Source: Lachnospiraceae bacterium (GTDB lineage Bacteria > Bacillota > Clostridia > Lachnospirales > Lachnospiraceae). From it: a DNA stretch of 17,014 nucleotides. Where the stretch lies: the NCBI GenBank assembly GCA_900771955.1, contig CAAGPW010000191.1:1-17014 (forward strand), in the 5' to 3' direction. A program made the position numbers and the translations under genes. How positions within the stretch are numbered: position 1 is the stretch's first letter; each line of letters opens with the position of its first letter. Under the pieces are notes generated by a model. The model searched no databases and had not been told where the DNA came from. It saw only the letters and a program-made list of their open reading frames with translations. Shown in pieces: positions 5,799 through 12,399 of the stretch.

Positions 5799-5900
5799 GC
5801 GGAGGTCCTGACGGGGAAATGGGTGCATCCATGCGTTATTTATCCCAGAGATATGCGATGCCATACCGCAAAGTTTCAGGTCTGCTGACGGATATAGGTA
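5799..5900 (+). pseudogene. cotJC: Internal fragment of cotJC (spore coat Mn-catalase-like), cut on both sides
   Basis: Codons 5801-5899 read GGPDGEMGAS, MRYLSQRYAM, PYRKVSGLLTDIG, the highly conserved segment just before GTEELAHLE in CotJC/manganese catalase proteins. It includes the first metal-ligand Glu (PDGEMGA). Upstream the frame meets TAA at 5795 and the sequence no longer resembles cotJC. Downstream the similarity ends at the TAGGTA core (5895-5900) and the frame runs into element DNA, stopping at 5987. The rest of the gene is at 9001-9411. The N-terminal 35-40 codons are absent from the window and presumably lie beyond the left end of the prophage. Confidence 0.88.
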
Positions 5901-5937
5901 TTTACGGAGCAGTACACAAAAAAAGTACACAAAAAAA
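5895..5937. repeat. attL: Left attachment site: core plus tandem 13-bp arm repeat
   Basis: The core TAGGTA (5895-5900) separates cotJC on the left from element DNA. Eleven bases beyond it begin two perfect tandem copies of GTACACAAAAAAA (5912-5924, 5925-5937). Their GTACAC is the inverted partner of GTGTAC at 8977-8982 on the other side of the element, suggesting recombinase binding sites. Confidence 0.75.
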
Positions 5938-5950
5938 CAGGAAAGAATGG

Positions 5951-5977
5951 TTGACGAATCGGACATGGAGTTATAAA
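5951..5977 (+). promoter_or_regulatory. Possible promoter of the lrgA operon
   Basis: TTGACG (5951-5956) and TATAAA (5972-5977) are separated by only 15 bases, so this is a weak candidate. It is the only promoter-like pair I see between the attachment site and lrgA, and it lies inside the element. Confidence 0.4.
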
Positions 5978-6016
5978 ATATCACATTGACAGAAGAAAAA
6001 GAAAAGAGATGCTATT

Positions 6017-6388
6017 ATGAGATTCATGAAACAATTTGGAATTATTCTGGCAGTCACATTTCTGGGAGAGGTTCTGAAATATCTGATTCCCCTTCCGATT
6101 CCGGCGAGTATTTATGGCCTTGTGCTGATGCTTGTGGCATTGTGCACTGGCATTTTAAAATTGGATCAGGTCAAAGATGCGGCGACTTTTTTGATCGAGA
6201 TTATGCCGATGATGTTTATCCCGGCAGCCGTCGGGCTGATGGATTCATGGGCGGAGATCAGGGGAATCTGTATTCCGCTTATTGCAGTCACACTTATTAC
6301 GACGATCGTTGTTATGGCGGTCACGGGACTGGTGACACAGTTTATCATAAGAAAAGGAGGCAGCGGGGACGATGGACAAGATGCTTAG
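6017..6388 (+). CDS. lrgA: CidA/LrgA family membrane protein
   Basis: A 123-aa integral membrane protein with four hydrophobic segments: about residues 6-24, 28-47, 60-76 and 86-112. It has the family signature PLPIPASIYGLVLMLVALCTG after the first segment and a conserved MPMMFIPAAVGLMD in the third. CidA/LrgA proteins are holin-like and work with LrgB in control of murein hydrolase activity and, in several Firmicutes, in pyruvate or small-acid movement. It starts at ATG 6017, with an AAGAGA-type site 7 bases upstream. It overlaps lrgB by 17 bases, so the pair is coupled. Unusually, it is the first gene inside an integrating element rather than in a fixed chromosomal operon. Confidence 0.9.
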   Translation: MRFMKQFGIILAVTFLGEVLKYLIPLPIPASIYGLVLMLVALCTGILKLDQVKDAATFLIEIMPMMFIPAAVGLMDSWAEIRGICIPLIAVTLITTIVVMAVTGLVTQFIIRKGGSGDDGQDA

Positions 6389-7064
6389 TACCTCCGTATT
6401 TTTCGGCGTGTTTGTAAGTGTTGCCGGATATGAGATCGGACTTTTATTAAAAAGAAAATTCAGGCTTGCAATTTTTAATCCGCTGCTTGTCGCAATTATT
6501 GTGGTTATGCTGATCCTGGCAGGAACCGGCGTAGATTATGAGAGCTATAATGAAGGCGCAAAATACTTAAGTTATCTTCTTACCCCGGCGACGGTATGCC
6601 TTGCTGTTCCGCTGTATCAGCAGCTTTCTATGCTGAAAAGCAATTACAAGGCTATTTTGGGCGGTATTGTCGCAGGAGTCCTGACCAGTATTTTGTCTGT
6701 GCTCGGTCTTTGTGTGATATGTGGTTTTGACCATCAGATGTATGTGACACTGCTTCCGAAGTCTATTACAACAGCGATCGGTATGGGTGTATCAGAGGAG
6801 CTGGGCGGTCTTGTTACCGTTACAGTAGCAGTGATCATCATTACCGGTGTGTTTGGAAATATCATCGGGGAAGCGGTGTTTAAGATATTTCATATCAAAG
6901 AGGCAGTGGCAAGGGGCGTTGCGCTCGGAACCTCTGCGCATGCGATCGGAACTGCGCGTGCAATGGAGCTTGGAGAGGTGGAAGGTGCGATGAGCAGTCT
7001 TGCCATTGCGGTAGCAGGACTGATCACGGTAATCGGAGCATCTGTATTTGCAAATGTTTACTGA
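6372..7064 (+). CDS. lrgB: LrgB family membrane protein
   Basis: A 230-aa polytopic inner-membrane protein of the LrgB/CidB family. Recognisable blocks are FFGVFVSVAGYEIGLLLKRK near the start, FNPLLVAIIVVMLIL at about 35-50, the LTPATVCLAVPLYQQ segment at about 70-85, and LPKSITTAIGMGVSEELGG and GTSAHAIGTARAMELGEVEG, which are the most conserved parts of the family. Length equals the usual 225-235 residues, so it appears intact. AAAGGAGG lies about 10 bases before ATG 6372, inside the end of lrgA. With LrgA it forms the proposed two-component membrane system. The following HAD gene begins 14 bases after its stop. Confidence 0.92.
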   Translation: MDKMLSTSVFFGVFVSVAGYEIGLLLKRKFRLAIFNPLLVAIIVVMLILAGTGVDYESYNEGAKYLSYLLTPATVCLAVPLYQQLSMLKSNYKAILGGIVAGVLTSILSVLGLCVICGFDHQMYVTLLPKSITTAIGMGVSEELGGLVTVTVAVIIITGVFGNIIGEAVFKIFHIKEAVARGVALGTSAHAIGTARAMELGEVEGAMSSLAIAVAGLITVIGASVFANVY

Positions 7065-7078
7065 TAAGGAGAATGAGA

Positions 7079-7759
7079 ATGCAAAATTATGACACTGTGA
7101 TTTTTGATCTGGACGGAACGTTGCTAAATACGCTGGAAGATTTGACAGACAGTGTGAATTATGCAATGGAAAAATACGGTTATCCGGTTCATACACTGGA
7201 TGAGGTGCGGCGTTTTGTCGGCAACGGACTAAAAAAACTGATGGAGCGGGCGCTTCCGGCAGATGTGTCAGAGGAAGAATTTAAACGTGTATTTGATGAT
7301 TTTTGCACGCATTACGGTAAAAACTGTGCAATAAAAACGCGTCCTTATGATGGGATTTTGGAGCTTTTGGATGAGCTGAACGCACGGGGAATAAAGCTTG
7401 CGATCGTCTCAAACAAGGGAGATTTTGCGGTACAGGAGCTGCGGGATCTGTATTTCAAGGGCAGGATCAAAGTGGCAATCGGAGAAAAAAGCGGGATCTG
7501 TCGTAAACCGGCTCCGGATACAGCTTTTGAAGCAATGCGCAGACTGGACAGTGACAGCGCGCACAGTGTATATGTGGGAGATTCGGATGTGGATATCGAG
7601 ACAGCGAAAAATGCCGGACTTTCCTGCATCAGTGTGACATGGGGCTTTCGTGACCGGGCATTTTTAAAAGAGCACGGGGCACAGCATTACGCGGATACAC
7701 CGCAGGATATCCTTGATTTCTTGAAAGAAAATAAATATGCGAATGAGGCGGGAAAATAA
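7079..7759 (+). CDS. HAD-superfamily phosphatase, phosphoglycolate-phosphatase-like
   Basis: A 226-aa soluble hydrolase. Motif I is FDLDGTLLNT with the nucleophile D10 and acid/base D12. Motif II is the Ser in IVSNKG, motif III the Lys in CRKPAPD, and motif IV the acidic pair in YVGDSDVDIETAKNAG. A helical cap lies between residues about 17 and 85, as in Gph/PGP enzymes. I prefer ATG 7079 to ATG 7073, because the ribosome site AAGGAG (7066-7071) is 7 bases from the former and 1 from the latter. Substrate cannot be read from sequence; phosphoglycolate or another small sugar phosphate is usual. It is in the element's operon between lrgB and the recombinase. Confidence 0.88.
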   Translation: MQNYDTVIFDLDGTLLNTLEDLTDSVNYAMEKYGYPVHTLDEVRRFVGNGLKKLMERALPADVSEEEFKRVFDDFCTHYGKNCAIKTRPYDGILELLDELNARGIKLAIVSNKGDFAVQELRDLYFKGRIKVAIGEKSGICRKPAPDTAFEAMRRLDSDSAHSVYVGDSDVDIETAKNAGLSCISVTWGFRDRAFLKEHGAQHYADTPQDILDFLKENKYANEAGK

Positions 7760-7789
7760 GCATAGACTGAATAAAAAACAGGTGAATCT

Positions 7790-8998
7790 ATGAGGGTTGC
7801 TGCATACTGCAGAGTTTCCACAGAACAGGATGACCAGCAGAATTCGTTAAAAAACCAGAGAGAATATTTTACATCATTTATCCGCCAAAAAGAGAATGAC
7901 GACTGGCAATTTGCCGGGATCTATGCAGACGAGGGCATTTCCGGGACAAACATGAAAAAAAGGGATGCATTTATGCAAATGATGGCGGATGCAAAAAAAG
8001 GCGGGATTGACCTTATTCTGACCAAAGAAGTAAGTCGTTTTGCAAGAAATACAGTAGATACACTCATTGCCGTGCGCAAGCTGCGCACCTGGGGCGTGGG
8101 TGTATTTTTTATTATTGACCATATTGATACGAGAGAAAATGACGGGGAGATCCGGCTGACACTGATGGCGTCCATGGCGCAGGAGGAAAGCCGCAAGATA
8201 TCGGAACGGGTCAAATGGGGGCAGAAGCGGCAGATGGAGCGTGGAGTTGTGTTTGGCAGGCGTTTGTTTGGCTATGATCTGGTGCATGGAGTGCTGAATA
8301 TTCGTGAGCCGGAGGCGCAGGTGGTCCGGGAGATATTTAAAAAATTCGCACTGGAGGGCAAAGGAACCGCAGTAATCGCGCGGGAACTGAATGAAAAAGG
8401 ATTTCTGACGGTACGCGGGAATTCCTGGAGCAATGTAGCAGTGCGCAGAGTCCTGGAAAATGAAAAGTATACAGGGGAGCTGGTACAGAAAAAATCTTAT
8501 ACACCGGATTATCTGACACATAAAAAAAGAATAAACTGCGGGGAAGAGGAGCTTGTGATACAGAAAGCGCATCATCCACCGATTGTTTCTGAGGAGCTTT
8601 TTTTAAAAGCAAAACGGCGCCTTGCGGATAAAAAAATGACGGATCAAAAGGAGATAGAAAAATATCGAAACCGTTACTGGTGCAGTGGAAAAGTCGTCTG
8701 CGGCTGCTGTGGCAGTACCTGTGTCAGCCGTATCCGTCATCGGAAAGACGGAAGTATTTCGCAGGGATGGCTCTGTGAGAACGTTGCAAAAAACGGAAGG
8801 AAGAAATCCGGCTGCAGGGGAAAGCGTGTGGAGGATAAGCTTTTATATCTTGGATTTCTGGAGGCGCGCGATAAGGCGCGTGGTGTCAGGGATTGTGCGG
8901 AGAAAATGCCGCAGCTGGAGCGGATCTGTATCAGGGAGGATGCTTTCTGGTATAGCTTGTCAGACGGTAGTATGTGGTGTACGGTCAGACAAAAGTAG
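7790..8998 (+). CDS. Serine recombinase (integrase) of the 3.1-kb element
   Basis: A 402-aa serine site-specific recombinase that would cut and rejoin the attachment sites. The resolvase-type catalytic domain (about 1-140) has the nucleophile S10 in YCRVST, GISGTNMKKRDAF and the arginine-bearing KEVSRFARN. A recombinase domain (about 155-265) and a zinc ribbon (about 304-342; Cys at 304, 306/307 and later GWLCEN, SGCRGK) follow. It is shorter than most large serine integrases (about 450-550 aa); the region after the zinc ribbon, which usually holds the coiled coil that sets direction, is very short. Its TAG stop is the first three bases of the right core repeat. It is 30 bases after the HAD gene, with a weak ribosome site. 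Confidence 0.93.
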   Translation: MRVAAYCRVSTEQDDQQNSLKNQREYFTSFIRQKENDDWQFAGIYADEGISGTNMKKRDAFMQMMADAKKGGIDLILTKEVSRFARNTVDTLIAVRKLRTWGVGVFFIIDHIDTRENDGEIRLTLMASMAQEESRKISERVKWGQKRQMERGVVFGRRLFGYDLVHGVLNIREPEAQVVREIFKKFALEGKGTAVIARELNEKGFLTVRGNSWSNVAVRRVLENEKYTGELVQKKSYTPDYLTHKKRINCGEEELVIQKAHHPPIVSEELFLKAKRRLADKKMTDQKEIEKYRNRYWCSGKVVCGCCGSTCVSRIRHRKDGSISQGWLCENVAKNGRKKSGCRGKRVEDKLLYLGFLEARDKARGVRDCAEKMPQLERICIREDAFWYSLSDGSMWCTVRQK

Positions 8999-9001
8999 GT
9001 A
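8977..9001. repeat. attR: Right attachment site: arm and core
   Basis: GTGTAC (8977-8982) is followed 13 bases later by the core TAGGTA (8996-9001), after which cotJC resumes. In the circular form this arm and GTACAC (5912-5917) flank one core with 30 bases between them, so the dyad centre falls within the core at TA|GG. This symmetry is what a serine-recombinase attP should show. Confidence 0.75.
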
Positions 9002-9411
9002 CGGAAGAACTGGCACATCTTGAGATCGTTGCGGCAATCGTGCATCAGCTTACCAGAAATCTCACACCGGAGGAGATCCAGGCATCCGGATTTGCACCGT
9101 ATTATACGGATCACACGGTTGGTATCTGGCCGCAGTCTGCGGGTGGTGTACCGTTCAATGCAAACCAGTTTCAGTCAAGTGGAGATCCGATCACAGACCT
9201 GTTTGAAGATATGGCTGCAGAACAGAAGGCCAGAAAGACCTATGATAATATCCTGCGTCTTGTCAAAGACCCGGAAGTATGTGATCCGATCCGCTTTTTA
9301 AGAGCGCGTGAGATCGTTCATTTCCAGCGCTTCGGTGAGGGACTGAATATGGTGCGTGAACATCTTGACAGTAAGAATTACTATGCATTCAATCCGGCAT
9401 TTGATAAATAA
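9001..9411 (+). pseudogene. cotJC: 3' part of cotJC (spore coat manganese-catalase-like protein)
   Basis: This frame starts mid-protein with TEELAHLEIVAAIVHQLTRN and ends NYYAFNPAFDK. It carries the conserved Mn-catalase/CotJC ligands E-x2-H (TEELAH), the AAEQKARKTY Glu and the Glu/His of LRAREIVHFQRF. The upstream segment with the first ligand is at 5801-5899, separated by the 3.1-kb element. In this arrangement the protein cannot fold a complete metal site. A GTG at 8974 could start a 145-aa fragment with 8 codons from the element, but there is no clear ribosome site. CotJC is a mother-cell-made inner spore coat component in Bacillus. No mutation is seen in this part, so precise excision could restore it. 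Confidence 0.9.
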
Positions 9412-9439
9412 ACTTTTCTCAATAAGACTGAAAAATACA

Positions 9440-9468
9440 TTGTGAAAGCGGGAAAACTAAGTTACAAT
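9440..9468 (+). promoter_or_regulatory. Promoter of mgsA
   Basis: TTGTGA (9440-9445), 17-base spacer and TACAAT (9463-9468) lie 36 bases before the mgsA start. Four of six bases match the consensus at -35 and five of six at -10. Confidence 0.6.
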
Positions 9469-9503
9469 AGGAGTATAAATTCGGCAGGATACAGGAGGAG
9501 AAG

Positions 9504-9974
9504 ATGAACGAGGATTTTATTACACTGACTATTGAAAAACAAAAGAATATTGCGCTTATTGCGCACGATAACAAAAAAGCAGAGCTGATCGACTGGTGTA
9601 ACGAACACAAAGAGATCTTAAAAAAACACTTTCTGTGCGGAACCGGAACAACGGCACGAATGATCACGGATCAGACCGGACTTCCGGTAAAGGGATATAA
9701 CAGCGGCCCACTTGGCGGTGACCAGCAGATCGGTGCAAAGATTGTGGAAGGCAAGGTTGATTTTGTGATTTTCTTTTCAGATCCGCTGACTGCACAGCCG
9801 CATGATCCGGATGTGAAGGCTTTGCTCCGTATTGCACAGGTGTATGATATACCGATCGCAAATAACCGTTCTTCTGCGGATTTTATGATCCTTTCTTCGT
9901 TGATGGATCAGACGTATGAACGGAAAGTCATCAATTTTAAAAAGAATATACAGGATCGTTCCAAAACTTTATAA
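9504..9974 (+). CDS. mgsA: Methylglyoxal synthase
   Basis: A 156-aa enzyme converting dihydroxyacetone phosphate to methylglyoxal plus phosphate, an overflow bypass of lower glycolysis when phosphate is short. The phosphate-binding block LCGTGTTARMI (44-54), SGPLGGDQQIGA with the catalytic Asp D73, and FFSDPLTAQPHDPDVKALLR with H100 are all present and correctly spaced. Length fits the family (about 130-155). It starts at ATG 9504, 6-7 bases after AGGAGGAG. It is alone between its own promoter and a strong terminator, so it is monocistronic. It belongs to the stable chromosomal region right of cotJC. Confidence 0.95.
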   Translation: MNEDFITLTIEKQKNIALIAHDNKKAELIDWCNEHKEILKKHFLCGTGTTARMITDQTGLPVKGYNSGPLGGDQQIGAKIVEGKVDFVIFFSDPLTAQPHDPDVKALLRIAQVYDIPIANNRSSADFMILSSLMDQTYERKVINFKKNIQDRSKTL

Positions 9975-9989
9975 AGGTTCGGATGATGA

Positions 9990-10024
9990 AAAAAGCTGCA
10001 TTTTGATAAAAAATGCAGCTTTTT
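9990..10024. terminator. Strong (bidirectional-type) terminator after mgsA
   Basis: A perfect hairpin, AAAAGCTGCATTTT (9991-10004) with AAAATGCAGCTTTT (10010-10023) around a 5-base loop. The stem is A-rich on the left and T-rich on the right, so it could terminate in both directions. It lies 16 bases after the mgsA stop. Confidence 0.92.
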
Positions 10025-10080
10025 CGCATTAAGACCAAAAACAATAAGAAATTCAGCACATTTTTGATAAAAATTTTCAA

Positions 10081-10109
10081 TTGACAAGAAGGAAAAGCAC
10101 AATTACACT
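10081..10109 (+). promoter_or_regulatory. Promoter of the feo operon
   Basis: TTGACA (10081-10086), 17-base spacer, TACACT (10104-10109), 50 bases before feoA. The inverted repeat at 10117-10132 lies just downstream, around the expected transcription start. Confidence 0.72.
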
Positions 10110-10116
10110 AATCATG

Positions 10117-10132
10117 GTTAGAATTTACTAAC
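10117..10132. promoter_or_regulatory. Inverted repeat, candidate metal-regulator operator
   Basis: GTTAG-AATTTA-CTAAC has perfect 5-bp arms and covers about +1 to +16 of the feo transcript. The half-sites recall those of DtxR/IdeR-family operators (TTAG...CTAA). A repressor here would block ferrous iron uptake when iron is replete. The regulator identity is inferred. Confidence 0.5.
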
Positions 10133-10159
10133 GATAAGTGAAAGAAAAGAGGAAGAAAT

Positions 10160-10396
10160 ATGACATTAGATAGACTGCCAATTGGAAAGCCTGCGGTGAT
10201 CGTTACTGTTGGTGGGGAAGGCGCACTGCGCTGCCGCTTTTTAGATATGGGACTGATCCCGAAAACGAAAGTGGTGGTACAGAAGGTGGCTCCTATGGGA
10301 GATCCGATCGAACTGCATATCCGTGGGTATGAACTGACGATACGGAAAGAAGATGCGGCAAAAATAGAAGTAGAACCGGAGGAAAAAGCACAATGA
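10160..10396 (+). CDS. feoA: Ferrous iron transport protein A
   Basis: A 78-aa cytoplasmic SH3-like protein with the FeoA pattern: LDRLPIGKPAVIVTVGGEGALRCRFLDMGLIPKTKVVVQKVAPMGDPIELHIRGYELTIRKEDA, interrupted here only for reading (conserved parts are RFLDMGLIPKTKV and DPIELHIRGYELTIRKEDA). FeoA supports iron uptake through FeoB, probably by contacting its cytoplasmic side. It starts at ATG 10160 after GAGGAAG and ends with an ATGA overlap with feoB. Together with the operator-like repeat upstream it heads a three-gene iron operon. Confidence 0.95.
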   Translation: MTLDRLPIGKPAVIVTVGGEGALRCRFLDMGLIPKTKVVVQKVAPMGDPIELHIRGYELTIRKEDAAKIEVEPEEKAQ

Positions 10397-12399
10397 TCCT
10401 TGCATTAGTTGGAAATCAGAATTGTGGGAAGACCACGCTTTTCAATCAGCTTACCGGTTCCAATCAGCATGTTGGAAATTTTCCTGGTGTTACAGTTGAT
10501 CAGAAGATGGGAGAGATCCGCTCCAAAAAGGGATGCCAGGTGGTGGACCTTCCCGGAATCTATTCTCTGCGGCCTTATACCAATGAAGAGATTGTCACAA
10601 GAGATTTTATTTTGAATGAAAAGCCGGATGGAATCATAAATATTGTAGATGCGACGAACATAGAACGGAACCTTTATCTGACGTTGCAGCTTCTTGAAAT
10701 GCACATCCCGATGGTGCTTGCGCTCAATATGATGGATGAAGTACGCGGAAACGGTGGTTCCGTGGATGTGGAACAGATGGCGGTTGAGCTTGGTATCCCG
10801 GTCGTCCCGATCAGTGCAGCGAAAGATGAGGGAATCGAGGATCTGATTGATATCGTTTACCGTGTGGCAAAGAAAAAAGAAATGCCGCTTGTCACAGACT
10901 TCTGTGAGAAGGGAGAGGTACACCGCTGTATTCACGCAGTCTGTCATCAGGTAGAGGACCATGCACAGAATATCGGAATATCTCCGCGGTTTGCGGCTGT
11001 CAAGATCATAGAAAATGATACCGATATCATAAAACGGCTGGAACTCACCCAAAATGAGCTGGATATGATGGAACACAGCATAGAGGAAATGGAAGCAGAT
11101 CATCATATGGACCGGAATGCGGCACTTGCGGATATGCGCTATGCATTTATTGAAAAAGTGTGCAGCAAAACAGTAACAAAATGCCGGGAGAGCAGGGAAC
11201 ACAGACGCAGCGTAAGGATTGACAGCGTGCTGACAGATAAATATCTGGCAATTCCAATGTTCCTTGGGATTATGCTGCTTATTTTCTGGCTGACCTTCGG
11301 CCTGATCGGACAGGGGCTCAGTGATCTTTTAAGTATCGGTATCGACCGGCTGACCGGATTTGTTGATCATGCGCTTACCGTTTATGGCATGAATCCGGTG
11401 GTGCACAGCCTGGTGATCGACGGAGTTTTTGCGGGAGTAGGAAGTGTCTTAAGCTTTTTGCCGATCATCGTGGTACTGTTCTTTTTCCTGTCCATACTTG
11501 AGGATTCCGGTTATATGGCAAGAGTCGCCTTTGTCATGGATAAACTGCTTCGGAAGATCGGCTTGTCCGGACGCAGCTTTGTGCCGATGCTGATTGGATT
11601 TGGATGTACCGTGCCGGCAGTTATGTCGAGCCGGACGCTGTCATCCGAGCGTGACCGGAAGATGACGATCATGCTGACACCTTATATCAGCTGTTCGGCA
11701 AAAATACCGATCTATGCTGTGTTTACGGCGGCATTTTTTGAAAAATATCAGGCGTTTGTCATGATGGGACTGTATGTGGGAGGAATCCTGACCGGTATTT
11801 TCATGGCCCTCATTTTTAATCATACATTATTTAAGGGAAAACCGGTGCCTTTTGTGATGGAACTCCCGAATTACCGTTTTCCGTCGGCAAAAAGCGTATT
11901 GCTTTTAATGTGGGATAAGGCCAGGGACTTTATTCAGCGGGCGTTTACGGTGATCTTTTTTGCAACGATCATTATCTGGTTTTTGCAGACCTTTGATACC
12001 AGGTTGAATGTTGTATCAGACAGCAGCCACAGCCTGCTTGCCCTGCTCGGAAAATGGATTGCTCCGGTATTTGCACCGCTTGGGTTTGATGACTGGCGTG
12101 TTTCCACATCATTGATCTGCGGGTTTACGGCAAAAGAAGCGGTGGTAAGTACAATGAGCGTACTGACAGGAACCAGCATGGCAAATCTCGGGACGGCGCT
12201 GGGAGGCATGTTCACGCCGCTTACTGCAGTGAGCTTTCTGGTATTCACACTGTTGTATACACCGTGTGTGGCAGCGATCGCAGCGATAAGACGTGAGATG
12301 GGCTCAAGGCTTCAGAGCATCGGCGTTGTGCTCATGCAATGTGTGGTTGCGTGGCTCGCGGCATTTGTAGTCTGTCAGATCGGGGGGATTTTTGTATGA
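10393..12399 (+). CDS. feoB: Ferrous iron transporter B
   Basis: A 668-aa inner-membrane Fe(II) importer. The N-terminal G domain (about 1-165) shows G1 GNQNCGKT (7-14), G3 DLPG (about 54-57), G4 NMMD (about 116-119) and a Ser-Ala G5. A helical spacer leads to the membrane part from about residue 280 with the Gate blocks SILEDSGYMARVAF and GFGCTVPAVMSSRTL, plus the SCSAKIPIYAVF segment whose Cys is conserved. Length is typical of clostridial FeoB (about 650-720). It overlaps feoA and the next gene by ATGA junctions, so the three genes form one translationally coupled operon. Confidence 0.97.
   Translation: MILALVGNQNCGKTTLFNQLTGSNQHVGNFPGVTVDQKMGEIRSKKGCQVVDLPGIYSLRPYTNEEIVTRDFILNEKPDGIINIVDATNIERNLYLTLQLLEMHIPMVLALNMMDEVRGNGGSVDVEQMAVELGIPVVPISAAKDEGIEDLIDIVYRVAKKKEMPLVTDFCEKGEVHRCIHAVCHQVEDHAQNIGISPRFAAVKIIENDTDIIKRLELTQNELDMMEHSIEEMEADHHMDRNAALADMRYAFIEKVCSKTVTKCRESREHRRSVRIDSVLTDKYLAIPMFLGIMLLIFWLTFGLIGQGLSDLLSIGIDRLTGFVDHALTVYGMNPVVHSLVIDGVFAGVGSVLSFLPIIVVLFFFLSILEDSGYMARVAFVMDKLLRKIGLSGRSFVPMLIGFGCTVPAVMSSRTLSSERDRKMTIMLTPYISCSAKIPIYAVFTAAFFEKYQAFVMMGLYVGGILTGIFMALIFNHTLFKGKPVPFVMELPNYRFPSAKSVLLLMWDKARDFIQRAFTVIFFATIIIWFLQTFDTRLNVVSDSSHSLLALLGKWIAPVFAPLGFDDWRVSTSLICGFTAKEAVVSTMSVLTGTSMANLGTALGGMFTPLTAVSFLVFTLLYTPCVAAIAAIRREMGSRLQSIGVVLMQCVVAWLAAFVVCQIGGIFV

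Larger units (their letters stand above)
5895..8995 (+). mobile_element. 3.1-kb serine-recombinase element carrying lrgA-lrgB-HAD, inserted in cotJC
   Basis: The element is bounded by direct repeats TAGGTA at 5895-5900 and 8996-9001. Removing one repeat plus the intervening DNA joins codons ...ACG GAT ATA GGT to ACG GAA GAA CTG, which restores the conserved CotJC segment TDIGTEELAH in frame. Inside are four same-strand genes: CidA/LrgA, LrgB, a HAD phosphatase and a serine recombinase that ends in the right repeat. The excised circle would carry an attP with symmetrical arms (see attachment-site entries). The short core and in-gene insertion fit serine integrases. It has no replication, transfer or structural genes, so it is an integrating cassette rather than a phage or conjugative element. 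Confidence 0.85.

Noticed and set aside
5986..6417. 143-codon plus-strand frame over lrgA
   Set aside because: It is out of frame with lrgA, is rich in Gly, Asp, Cys and Arg without motifs, and the lrgA frame has clear membrane segments and family blocks.
7874..8575. 233-codon minus-strand frame
   Set aside because: It is opposite the recombinase catalytic and recombinase domains; composition rich in Cys, His and Phe is typical of an antisense shadow.
1..8998. One single large prophage ending with the serine recombinase at 8998
   Set aside because: A 102-bp piece of cotJC at 5799-5900 would then be stranded inside the phage. The TAGGTA repeats with in-frame rejoining and the symmetrical attP arms point to a separate 3.1-kb element starting at 5895.
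10405..11202. 265-codon minus-strand frame
   Set aside because: It lies completely opposite feoB, which has all expected motifs; the minus frame shows no family features and is a shadow.
12341..12395. Longer 66-codon version of the FeoB-associated protein
   Set aside because: The extension lies entirely within feoB in another frame; the 47-aa version with ATGA coupling and the membrane helix at its N-terminus matches the family layout.
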